This document shows positions 34,846-43,830 of a stretch of DNA of 64,000 bases, one piece after another (the first letter of the stretch is position 1; each line of letters starts with the position of its first letter). The notes below the pieces were generated by a model. It had not been told where the DNA came from. It made no database searches and worked only from the letters and a program-made list of their open reading frames with translations. Source of the stretch: Variovorax ginsengisoli (GTDB lineage Bacteria > Pseudomonadota > Gammaproteobacteria > Burkholderiales > Burkholderiaceae_C); contig NZ_JAUJZH010000020.1 of NCBI RefSeq assembly GCF_030486595.1, positions 1 to 64,000 of the forward strand, read 5' to 3'. The translations under genes were made by a program, and so were the position numbers.

Positions 34846-37800
34846 TCAACCCCTTGCTTTCTGCAGGCGCTTTACCTTCTGTGCGATGTCGGACTCAGGC
34901 TCCAAATCGGCGCTCGCTGACGTACTGGACTGCGACTGACCATTTCGCAGCGTGTACTGAGCATTTGCACGCGCGGTGAGCTTGAAGAAGCGCGAGATCC
35001 TTATCGTGACGGACAGTGATCCGTCAGCGTCAACTTGCCCGGAGTCGCGGTAAGTCATGCGTAGCATCAGGCAGATGCCGACGGTGGCTATGCAAGCCAC
35101 ATCGACGTAGCCTGCGATGACCAGAACTGAGCCAATCGAAAGCCCCCCTCCTGGGCTGCCGATTCGCTTTTGGTACGACAGCGAGATCGACAGGGTGATG
35201 AAGACCTGACCGGAGAAGACGCCAACTGCGAAGGCCAATGCGGCAGAGCCTCCGGCGCCCGCCTCCACAGTCACAACCAGATCGGAGTGGAACGGCTTGT
35301 ATTCGGCCTCGACATGGATGTAGCCAGTTCCGCCGATGATGAAGAAAGAGAAGATGAATGGTCGCTCTGGCCGCGAGAGCCAGAACTGATCGCCGAGAAC
35401 AAAGTCTGGATACGCCGTTAGCTGGAACGAATTGGAGATGCAGATGTTTGAGATGCCGCTCGTACCAAAGTTGAGCGAGATCGGTGGCATCGCGAACTCG
35501 TGCTCGAGGCCGACTGGAACGCCGTCACGCTTGATGACCTTCATCCCACCGATCTCATCGGGGAACAGCATCGATAGGAAGTCCTGCACGAACTGCAGTG
35601 AGGGGTTAATACGGATCGCCTTCGGGTCGAACTCGACTTCCAGGCCGCGCTCGCGCGTGAACGCCAGCCCAAACTTCTCGAAACGAACCATGGATTGCCC
35701 GGCGACTGATAGGTCCACAACGGTTTCGATTCTTCCGAACCCGGTCTGAGTCACGTTGGGATCGTCTTGACTCGTTTCAAATCGAACATTCGCTGTCAGT
35801 ACCGTGTCGATGAAGTCTGCCTTGAAGACCTCGACCGAAAAGAGGCTACGGCGGCCCGGCAGGGGCACGTTGATGTCGATCTGAATCCAAGCGCGACCCT
35901 TTGCAGGATTCAGCTCATGCGTAAGGACGATGGAATCGGATGCTCCTCGTGGGAGCTTGCTGCCCTTGAAGAAGTCGTCTAGCTTTGCGCCACCGAGGTT
36001 GCGGAAGACTTTCCCAACATCCAAGGAAGAAAGGTCTACGGGGAGTAGACGGTCGCCAATGCCGTCGAAGGGAAGCGACAACCCTAGTGCCTTGAGCTCG
36101 TCGCCAAGCCGATTGAATAGCGCCGTGACGCGCGTCGTGCCAATGACATCGCTGAGTTCATCAAAGCTCGCTCGGAGCCTGTCGATGTCGGCCCTCATCG
36201 CCGCCAGTTCTGGTGCGGAGCTCACAGCCGAGTACAGGCGCAGGATGTTGCTTGGCGCCGCCAAGAGTCCGCCGGTGCCCAGCTTGCCCGCCGCGTCCAT
36301 TACGCGGTCACCGTACGCGCGCGCGCTCTCAGCGGATCGGGAGAGGTCGTTCTGGATCCGGCGGATTGCCTGATCGGTTGCGGTCACGCTCGCGCGAATC
36401 TTGTCAATGCTGCTGATGGCACCGCCGAGGGCGTCATTAAGAGCATCTGTGGCCTTCTTGATTTGATCGTCGATATAGGCTGTCGCCCCCTTACTCAGGT
36501 CTTGTGCATAGGCGTATGCGGAGTCGGCGGCATCGAATACCGACGAGCACAATGCTGTGATGTCGCCGACCGCGGACAGCGCATTTGCTTCTAGTTTCCG
36601 AACCGCATCGCCGATCGACGCGCTTGTCGATACCAATCGCAGTCGCGCTTCTTTTAACTGACCCGCGTCGATTGCCTCTGGCAGCGGAGCAAGAAGTTGA
36701 TCGAGCACTGGAACGATCACGCGATCTCGCACTACCGTCCTGAGAAGCGCGTCTGGGGCAAGTGCATTCTCTGCCTCGCGCATGGCTTCTGTCACTTCAC
36801 CAGCGACGGTGTCCAATGTGTTCGACGCCGTCTCGATCTTCGTGTGGACTAACAGCAGCACCGCCTCCACAGCTCCCTCGAATTGAGCTACGGCTAGGTC
36901 GACAGGCTGTCCGGCCGCCGACACATATCTATTCGCTGCATCCGAAACGTCCGCCGCCCAGTTTAAGTAGGCCGAGCGGCCCTGACCAATGTCATTCGCT
37001 ACGTCTGTGAGTGCAAGTGCAGTGGCATCGTCCGCGGCTGTAATAAGGGCCGTCGAGGCGGTGTTGACCGTTTGAAGCATCGCATCTAGGAACGCTCCAA
37101 CGCGTTGAACGCCTGCAACGGCGCCTTGCTCGTACCGCGCGAGGCCGGCGGTCGTCTCGATCAGATCTGCTTGCCCCTCCAACGAAGCGTCACGCAACTT
37201 CGTTGCACCTTCCTTGGCAGCCTTGAGAAGAGTGTCAAGGTCCTGCACGCCCGGGTTCGTATTCCCGATGAGCTTGTTCTGCGCCTCGGTCAGCTCGGCA
37301 ATGACTGCATCAAACTGCGCAGTGACAAGCTTGTCGGTCGCAGTCTGGAGATAGCCACGCATGGCGGTACCAAAATCGGCGACCTCGTCCAGCGCTTCTG
37401 ACTGCTTTTGATCCAGGACACGAAGTGCAGCTCCTACGGACCCTGCCACCTGCTGTGACAGATCGCCCATCTCCATTCCGAGCCGCTGGCGAGCCTCTTC
37501 GAGCCGTGCGGACAAGTCATCGGCGAGCGAAGCACCAACTGCGAAGAGCCCCTGCTGGAACTGGGCGCGGCGGCTCTCCGACCAGGGTTTAGTGTCGTCG
37601 TAGGATCTTCTGTATTCGTGTATTCGCGCTTTCAAACCTGCAAAGGAACTATCTGCCTGAAGTTTGAGTTCAGCCAGGATTGCGCGAGCCGACTCGGCAT
37701 CCTCGCGTGCGTGAGCAACAACCTCTTGTGCTGCGTCAAAGGCAGGTTGAATCTGCTTTACAAGCTCGTCCGCTAGGCTCGCGATCAACTTGGTCTTGGT

Positions 37801-40800
37801 TGGGGCTGTTGATGTCCAGACGTCGATGCCGGCCTCCCAGTCCCGTACCAGCGACTCGACGAGCATGGCCTTGCCGTGTATCAGGCCCAGCGCATCTGCC
37901 TTCATCTGGTCGCAGTGCGACCGGCCCTGTTTGATGAACTCCGGCGCGGCTGTCATCCCGGCGAACAGGTTGTTCGCCGCATTCGTGAGGCCTTGACCCA
38001 GCTCGGTGTGCAGTTCTCCGCGAAGCGTTGTGGCGTTCGCTAGAAGCCAGTTCTGCAGCGTAGCGGCCGATGTCCGGACATCGGCGTCTGAAGCAGCATC
38101 GCGAACACTTGCGACAAGACTGGAGAATACCGCCTTCAAACCGTTGACATTGCCGCCTCTTGCCGGCCAACGTTCCGGTAGTGCCGCGGTTTGACCAGCG
38201 GCTCTAGCGGCGAAATCCAATATCGACCCGAAGGTTTGCTCAAACACCTTTTCGGCGCCGGCGGTGGCCGCGGCGCGCATGAATGTGACGCTCTCCAACC
38301 CAACATATACCGGAGAGGCTGATCTCCCGGCGTTGATCGCCACCTTTCGGCACGCAGGCGCCAGCCGCCACGTAAATCGGCGCATTCCAGGGAGAAACCT
38401 ACTAACTGGTCGCCTGCGCTTCGGTGCACCTGTCGACTCCGACGGATCTTCTGACGATCGGCGGTCGACGAAGCTTGCAATCGTGCTGGCGGCGGGTAGG
38501 TCGAGATAGTCGACACCAAGCCGCTCTGGCCACTCATCCGTCTCCGCCGTAGGCGTACGGAAGTCCGCGAAGAAATACAGGTAGTCGCTGTCTTGGCACT
38601 CTTGGGCAACTGTTGGCGTTTCGCCTTCCCCTTCCGAATGCGAGCAGAAGGCGGCGTCAGGCATGGGATAGACCTGAGGGCGACGTATCGCGGCAGCTCG
38701 ATTCCATAGCGGAATTTCCCAGCCGTAGTCTTCAACGTCGCGGCTCCATGCACTGTCGACGTTGATGATGATGGTGTTGAACCGGACTCTCTCGAGACAA
38801 CCTATGGATCGCGCAGATGCCTTCGCGAAGTCGGGGTACGCGCGCTCACGCTGCAATATCTCCACGAACTCGCGAACCTTGCGCAGAACAGGTCTACGGC
38901 TACGTGTCCGCTGCGGATCCTCTTCAAACTCGGGGGCGAACTGTGCTGAAGGGTTGACGGTGCGCTCATAGACAACAACGTGCTTCGCCCGGTGCCAGAG
39001 GGCGCCCACTCGACCAATGACCTCCACGCGTTGACTCTCGATGAACCCGTTCCGGGTCTTGCTGATAATCGTGACCTTCCCGTTCAGGAAAAGGGCTTTC
39101 TGCGTCGCGTCGCCACCCAATGGGGAAAAGGCCACGTCGTCAAGTGTTCCGCCGCTCGACTGAGGGTTCTCGGCGAGCGCGCGGAAGAGGTTGGCCGATT
39201 CGACAGGCCAGAGAGCTCCTCCACTGAGTCCTTGTGGGTGATAGCGGAACGTAGGGCGGGACGAGTCCTCGCCTACCGGTGACAGGCGGTCTGAGCGGTC
39301 AAGGGACGCGAGCGGGGCGCGAAACAGCGCTGTACTGCGCAAAGCGAAACTCACGCCACTCGAGAAGTGAGCTGGTGCAAACTCGACGACCGCGTCTGGG
39401 TCGTGCGCCCAAGCCTCGAGCCGCTCCGGCCGTTGTAGCAAGGCCTGACGCAACTTATTCCAGCGGAGTTCAGGAGCAGACTGGCCTTGTGCCGTTGGAA
39501 GAAATCGACCCGTTAGAGCTTCGATCTCAGCCAGGCGCGCGCGCCTGGCTGGCCCCTTTTCCTTTGCGACGTCAACACCGACCGAAAGGCCATATAGAAA
39601 TTCGGCGCGGAATGCGGTCAGCGCCGCGCCGAGTCCTAGCTCGCCGCGCTGACGGAAGATCTCGTGGCTTTGCCACTCGGGCATGAAGTAGCCTAGCTGG
39701 ACGTCGCTCGGTTGAATCCAGATCTCTGCAGAAGGCGTGAGCCTGAACTCGACTGCTCGGCGCTGCAGCCCGTCATAGACCGGTGCTCCTCCCGAAACAC
39801 GCACGCGATAGGGGCGAGGAACACCTCTATATGTAGAGTCGCCTGGATCATCATTTGCTGGTACATCCAGCCAGTCATGAAGCTCAAGTCGGCGCGGCTT
39901 GTCTGCGCTCTCACCGATGCCCTGCGGTGGCAACGAGTATCTGTAGTACTTTGATGCGGAGAAGCGCCAGATGCGGTCGACGCTGGAGTACGTAGCAACG
40001 ACACCTTTACCGGCGTCACCGCGGGCCGCAAGAGGCTTGTGTGAGAAGCGAGCAATGCCAAACGGTTCGCTTGAGAGGAGCGCGTAGGAGAGCTCTTCAG
40101 GATCTGCAAGAGTCGCGTCTTCAAGCAACTCGATGTCAAGGCTTCGATCGGCGAACGGAGCTATTGTCTCTGTCACGTGAAGGTAGAAAGAGTCCTTATC
40201 CGCGAGGGCTTCGGCGCGCAGTGGGATCAGCAGCGGGGTGGCCCTTTCGTCGTCGCCACGGCTGCTGCCCGGTCCAAGGGGGATGACTCGTCGGACGTTC
40301 AAGTCCAATTGAAGTCTCGTCGCGAAGGGGAATGGATAGTCCGCTGGGGGAACTGGCGGCGGCAGCGGATGCGTAGCAACCCCGCGGCCACCAGCGAGCA
40401 GTCGACCCGCCCCATCGCGTTCATAGGAGCTCGAAAGGAACTCCAGGGACGAGATTCGTCCCCGGCCACTTTCAGCTTTCAGGCTAGCAATGGTGAAGCC
40501 GGCGAAGAAAGGGTCTCCCGACCGAGCAGACTCACGCGTCGCAGGCGCCCAGCTTGGCAGGTGTCGAAGTAGGAGCTCAATGGTCGGTTGTTGGGCGTCG
40601 GTGAAAAAGCTGCGCAAGGTTGCGCTTAGCTGAATCGATGGCTCCGCGAGTCCATCCCATTGCGGCAGTAGATCGTCGTTCGAGGCGAGCGACAGCCGCA
40701 GAAGCGGTGCCCGGGACGTTGGCACCGCCGGCCACCGAAGCATCCCGTCTTTGCGAGACAGTTCTACCGGTGGGGCATAGAGCGAAAACCGGACGCTTTG

Positions 40801-42210
40801 TGCCTTCTTCCAGGCCAGCTGCGGAAAGAAGGATTGAGGTTGACCAGACTCCACCTGGGACAGCGAACCAGGGGCGCCTTGCAGCGTCTCGGCGGCTGCT
40901 GCGAGCATCCCAGAGCGGAACGCCGGCAGGCGAGCAGAGCCAAAGGCGATCGTTGGGGGTCCCGCCACCGCCCCGGCCGGGATGTCTTCCTGCCAGTGGA
41001 CGCGCAATCTGGCCTGCGGAAACCATTTGTCGGGTGAGAACGCCGTGTCGTCGGTGATCGTCCAGGTCACCTCGCAATCGAGCTGCAGTTTTGTGGAGTC
41101 GGTGAGAAGGTAGCCCCCTATCTCCTCTTCGAGTAAGACAGCAATCTTTCCATCCCGCCATGAGATATCGCCGGTCTGACCCTTCTTGCCGTCGACGGCC
41201 AGCGTGACGCGGTAGCGAAGCTTCCAGACTCCCTGAGTGTTGCGATTGGCATACTCGACAGCCGGCGGCAAGAGCAGGCTCACGGATCCCGCAGTGCCGC
41301 CGGCGTCGACGTCCTCGACGAAGAGCAGCGGGGTCTCGGTGAGCCGCAAACCCATGTGTCGAAGGACGCTGAAGCACCCTTGGTCGGACCAACCTGAAGA
41401 CAAGGACGACCAGAATCGCTCGGGTCTTACGGGTTTGAAGATGCTGCCGTGATTGTTGTTGCTGTACTCCGCAAACGGACCGTTGGAGACCTTGTCCGTG
41501 GCAGGAGCGAAGCCGAAGTCGTTCAGAGACTGAGATGGAATCGTCTTCGATTTGAAGATGAAGGAAGCCTTGCCTATGGAGGTTCCGACTGGTCCACCAA
41601 CCAGCGTCGTGAAGTGCGTGGCGTCCTTGAGTGCATCTACTACGGGATTGAAGAGCACGGAGAACGGAAGTGCGGCAACCTTCTTGTCTGAAATGTCCGT
41701 CTGGTCAAACGGCGTGGGAACGTGCAGGTCAAAGCGGAACTGGCCGTTCGGCGTGTCCCCTGGCTGCCCGACCACCAACTGCGAGAACACAGGGGTTCCC
41801 GCCTCTGAGTACGAACACGACGGCACAACTGGCCAGCGAAGCAGAGAGCCGTCACCGGTCTCTCCAGTCGCGTACTCCCTCTGTGTGAATAGGAAGGCCC
41901 CCCGAAACACCAGGCGGACGTGGACCTCGCTCTTCTGTCGCGGATCGATCCAGACACAGACTTCCCTGTTGGCGGACGCTTCGAACAGCTCCGACGCGTC
42001 GTCTCCGTCGAAGACGTTGCCGACGGGCATAGGAGGAGCTCTGTCTGCGACACCAGATGGCCTCCATCGCAGGAATGCGACGTACTTGCCGTCTGGTGCC
42101 TTGTCATAGTGGATCTCCACGACACCTATCGCCGTGCAGGTCGCCCGATTCCGCTCGACGGTCGGCGGCCAAGCGAACTTTCCGTGCAGCATGAAGACGC
42201 AACGAGACAT
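34846..42210 (-). CDS. giant protein A (2,454 aa), beta / long-helix / beta architecture
   Basis: The start at 42210 follows GGGAGG at proper spacing; the open frame runs back to 42387 but overlaps the divergent gene. Residues ~1-1300 look beta-rich (FVEDVDAGGTAGSVSLLLPP and similar). Residues ~1310-2020 are a long Ala-, Asp- and Gln-rich helical region (ADDLSARLEEARQRLGMEMG, YIDDQIKKATDALNDALGGA), like apolipoprotein or coiled-coil rods. Residues ~2020-2454 are again beta-rich with Gly-rich hydrophobic strands (FIFSFFIIGGTGYIHVEAEY). There is no signal peptide, Walker motif or protease motif. Translationally coupled to giant protein B. No family recognised; a structural, membrane-associated or lipid-binding role is a guess. 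Confidence 0.85.
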   Translation of the reverse strand: MSRCVFMLHGKFAWPPTVERNRATCTAIGVVEIHYDKAPDGKYVAFLRWRPSGVADRAPPMPVGNVFDGDDASELFEASANREVCVWIDPRQKSEVHVRLVFRGAFLFTQREYATGETGDGSLLRWPVVPSCSYSEAGTPVFSQLVVGQPGDTPNGQFRFDLHVPTPFDQTDISDKKVAALPFSVLFNPVVDALKDATHFTTLVGGPVGTSIGKASFIFKSKTIPSQSLNDFGFAPATDKVSNGPFAEYSNNNHGSIFKPVRPERFWSSLSSGWSDQGCFSVLRHMGLRLTETPLLFVEDVDAGGTAGSVSLLLPPAVEYANRNTQGVWKLRYRVTLAVDGKKGQTGDISWRDGKIAVLLEEEIGGYLLTDSTKLQLDCEVTWTITDDTAFSPDKWFPQARLRVHWQEDIPAGAVAGPPTIAFGSARLPAFRSGMLAAAAETLQGAPGSLSQVESGQPQSFFPQLAWKKAQSVRFSLYAPPVELSRKDGMLRWPAVPTSRAPLLRLSLASNDDLLPQWDGLAEPSIQLSATLRSFFTDAQQPTIELLLRHLPSWAPATRESARSGDPFFAGFTIASLKAESGRGRISSLEFLSSSYERDGAGRLLAGGRGVATHPLPPPVPPADYPFPFATRLQLDLNVRRVIPLGPGSSRGDDERATPLLIPLRAEALADKDSFYLHVTETIAPFADRSLDIELLEDATLADPEELSYALLSSEPFGIARFSHKPLAARGDAGKGVVATYSSVDRIWRFSASKYYRYSLPPQGIGESADKPRRLELHDWLDVPANDDPGDSTYRGVPRPYRVRVSGGAPVYDGLQRRAVEFRLTPSAEIWIQPSDVQLGYFMPEWQSHEIFRQRGELGLGAALTAFRAEFLYGLSVGVDVAKEKGPARRARLAEIEALTGRFLPTAQGQSAPELRWNKLRQALLQRPERLEAWAHDPDAVVEFAPAHFSSGVSFALRSTALFRAPLASLDRSDRLSPVGEDSSRPTFRYHPQGLSGGALWPVESANLFRALAENPQSSGGTLDDVAFSPLGGDATQKALFLNGKVTIISKTRNGFIESQRVEVIGRVGALWHRAKHVVVYERTVNPSAQFAPEFEEDPQRTRSRRPVLRKVREFVEILQRERAYPDFAKASARSIGCLERVRFNTIIINVDSAWSRDVEDYGWEIPLWNRAAAIRRPQVYPMPDAAFCSHSEGEGETPTVAQECQDSDYLYFFADFRTPTAETDEWPERLGVDYLDLPAASTIASFVDRRSSEDPSESTGAPKRRRPVSRFLPGMRRFTWRLAPACRKVAINAGRSASPVYVGLESVTFMRAAATAGAEKVFEQTFGSILDFAARAAGQTAALPERWPARGGNVNGLKAVFSSLVASVRDAASDADVRTSAATLQNWLLANATTLRGELHTELGQGLTNAANNLFAGMTAAPEFIKQGRSHCDQMKADALGLIHGKAMLVESLVRDWEAGIDVWTSTAPTKTKLIASLADELVKQIQPAFDAAQEVVAHAREDAESARAILAELKLQADSSFAGLKARIHEYRRSYDDTKPWSESRRAQFQQGLFAVGASLADDLSARLEEARQRLGMEMGDLSQQVAGSVGAALRVLDQKQSEALDEVADFGTAMRGYLQTATDKLVTAQFDAVIAELTEAQNKLIGNTNPGVQDLDTLLKAAKEGATKLRDASLEGQADLIETTAGLARYEQGAVAGVQRVGAFLDAMLQTVNTASTALITAADDATALALTDVANDIGQGRSAYLNWAADVSDAANRYVSAAGQPVDLAVAQFEGAVEAVLLLVHTKIETASNTLDTVAGEVTEAMREAENALAPDALLRTVVRDRVIVPVLDQLLAPLPEAIDAGQLKEARLRLVSTSASIGDAVRKLEANALSAVGDITALCSSVFDAADSAYAYAQDLSKGATAYIDDQIKKATDALNDALGGAISSIDKIRASVTATDQAIRRIQNDLSRSAESARAYGDRVMDAAGKLGTGGLLAAPSNILRLYSAVSSAPELAAMRADIDRLRASFDELSDVIGTTRVTALFNRLGDELKALGLSLPFDGIGDRLLPVDLSSLDVGKVFRNLGGAKLDDFFKGSKLPRGASDSIVLTHELNPAKGRAWIQIDINVPLPGRRSLFSVEVFKADFIDTVLTANVRFETSQDDPNVTQTGFGRIETVVDLSVAGQSMVRFEKFGLAFTRERGLEVEFDPKAIRINPSLQFVQDFLSMLFPDEIGGMKVIKRDGVPVGLEHEFAMPPISLNFGTSGISNICISNSFQLTAYPDFVLGDQFWLSRPERPFIFSFFIIGGTGYIHVEAEYKPFHSDLVVTVEAGAGGSAALAFAVGVFSGQVFITLSISLSYQKRIGSPGGGLSIGSVLVIAGYVDVACIATVGICLMLRMTYRDSGQVDADGSLSVTIRISRFFKLTARANAQYTLRNGQSQSSTSASADLEPESDIAQKVKRLQKARG

Positions 42211-42286
42211 GGGGCCCTCCCGTGATCCAGTGACAAGGGAACATATCTGCGCGCGCGTCTCGGCGCAACTTCTGTTTAGAGGAGTA

Positions 42287-42317
42287 GTCAGGGCCGGCGT
42301 TGCTGGAAAACCCTGAC
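42287..42317. promoter_or_regulatory. inverted repeat in the divergent giant-operon promoter region
   Basis: GTCAGGG (42287-42293) and CCCTGAC (42311-42317) form a perfect 7-bp dyad spaced by 17 bp. It lies between the giant operon (start 42210) and the divergent DUF3238-like gene (start 42350). It is a plausible operator controlling both; no -35/-10 pair is obvious. Confidence 0.4.
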
Positions 42318-42349
42318 CGCTTTGGATCTGAAACGCGGAGAATGTGCAC

Positions 42350-42952
42350 ATGCCTACGAACGTCACCATCGAATTGAGCATTGGCATCCCGTCTGCCGTG
42401 GTCCTTTACAGCTTGCTGGGCTACGGCGGCGCCTTTAATGGCGGGACAAAGTGCAATCCCAAACCCACGGTAGACCTGGACAAGGCGGGTTCAGTCTCCA
42501 TGACAGTGCCTGCGCTCACTTGGTCCACCACTAAACGGTATGACGAAGCCGACGCCATCGTCGTTGCCGGAAAGCCCGATTGGTATCGTTCGCTTCGCAG
42601 CGGTGCCCCCGAGCGTGAGAGCCAACAGCTGGTACGGGCGCCGGAAAATCTTGACGTTCAGTTCTCTCAGATCGCCGATGCGACGCACGCGGTGAAGTTC
42701 GTCGTGAACGGACCGAACCCACTGCTTTCCCTGGCCCCTGGAATCAACGCAGAGATCGTCGTGGGTCTGCGCAAGACTGCGACGGCGATCGAGTACATCG
42801 TGAAGGGCGATCACGATGGCTTTCCAAACTACACCTTGCTGCTCAACGGAAAGACCGTGTACGCGTGGAACTGTGTCGACAACGGAGAAACGCCGCTGGC
42901 GCTGAGGCCGCCGATGGATCAGTCGGTGGACACCGGTTGGAAGCAGCTTTAG
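42350..42952 (+). CDS. DUF3238-like protein of unknown function
   Basis: A 200-aa protein. The C-terminal half reads NGPNPLLSLAPGINAEIVVG, then IEYIVKGDHDGFPNYTLLLN and GKTVYAW. The NPL...P...(K)GxHDGFPNY series is the hallmark I recall for DUF3238, a family of unknown function. There is no clear signal peptide. The ATG at 42350 follows CGGAGA. It is divergent from the giant gene pair, from which it is separated by a 140-bp gap containing a perfect dyad, so it is probably part of the same system. The family assignment is from memory. Confidence 0.65.
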   Translation: MPTNVTIELSIGIPSAVVLYSLLGYGGAFNGGTKCNPKPTVDLDKAGSVSMTVPALTWSTTKRYDEADAIVVAGKPDWYRSLRSGAPERESQQLVRAPENLDVQFSQIADATHAVKFVVNGPNPLLSLAPGINAEIVVGLRKTATAIEYIVKGDHDGFPNYTLLLNGKTVYAWNCVDNGETPLALRPPMDQSVDTGWKQL

Positions 42953-43092
42953 AAGTTCATACAGCCGGTACTCCGCGGCGGACTGAACTGTCACTACTGT
43001 GTTCGCCGATGGCGATCACCGCGGCTCACGTTTCAGGTTGCACTCCGTAGGTTCCAAGGTTTGGCTGGATCCGTTGGGTCAAAGCGGTATTC

Positions 43093-43335
43093 CTACGACG
43101 CCGCCTTCCGGAATTCTTCAGTTGCCATCGTTGAGAGGTCGGGCAACTTCTCGACCGTTGAGCGGATTTCTTCGCCGGTTGGGCAACAGGTAACCGGGAC
43201 CCACGCCTTCCAGAGGGCGTGGATATAGAGCACACGCGGGAGCAGGAAGAAGGCCAAGCCAATGGGAATCGCAACCATGGCCAGAACGCTGAGCATGATG
43301 GCGTGATTGGTCATCCCGACTCGAAGCTTGTACAT
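43093..43335 (-). CDS. small membrane protein, unrecognised
   Basis: An 80-aa protein with one long hydrophobic stretch (AIMLSVLAMVAIPIGLAFFL, residues ~12-32) that may span the membrane once, followed by a soluble tail (CCPTGEEIRSTVEKLPDLST). The ATG at 43335 is preceded by AAGGA. It converges with the DUF3238-like gene, and its start lies beside the integrase remnant. No family recognised. Confidence 0.5.
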   Translation of the reverse strand: MYKLRVGMTNHAIMLSVLAMVAIPIGLAFFLLPRVLYIHALWKAWVPVTCCPTGEEIRSTVEKLPDLSTMATEEFRKAAS

Positions 43336-43346
43336 TTCCTTGCTCT

Positions 43347-43596
43347 GCGCTCTCGTTTCTCTACGACAAGGTGCTGGGCCTGCGGTTGCCTTGGATGCAG
43401 GAGATCGACCGTCCCGTGCCCAAGCGGCGCTTACCGGTCGTGCTCAGCGTCGATGAAATGTTGTCGGTGCTGGCCAGGTTGCAGGGTGAGCATCAACTGC
43501 TGGACGACCATGATCTACATCCATGTGCTGCGGATGGGCGGCAGCGCCTTGCGCAGCCCGCTGGGATCACTGGTGTCGCAAGGCAGCCACTGGTGA
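43347..43596 (+). pseudogene. integron-integrase-like tyrosine recombinase, internally deleted
   Basis: The frame from 43347 reads ALSFLYDKVLGLRLPWMQEI, then DRPVPKRRLPVVLSVDEMLS and VLARLQGEHQLL, a very characteristic IntI-family segment. One base further in phase, TTMIYIHVLRMGGSALRSPL then follows, the family C-terminus containing the catalytic Tyr (MIYxHVL). The whole middle (LLYGTGMR, the catalytic Arg/His region) is missing and the frame is shifted at the join, about 43505. Non-functional relic of an integron-type or related integrase. Confidence 0.75.
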
Positions 43597-43830
43597 ATTT
43601 CCGCTGTCAGTCCGGACCTGTCGTCCGCCGCCGCGGGGCGAATGACTGCACCTGGCCGGTTGTCGAGATCCAGGCGCGCTTGTTGAACGACGGCTGACGC
43701 CGCGAAGCCGAATTCCGAACTCTCGAGATCGCCTCAACACACTCCCTATCGGCATTGGCCATCAGGTTACCGAAGAGGGTTGAGGCGGCTGGAGAGCCTC
43801 GCAGGGTCTTGCGCTCCGGATTTTTCCAGA

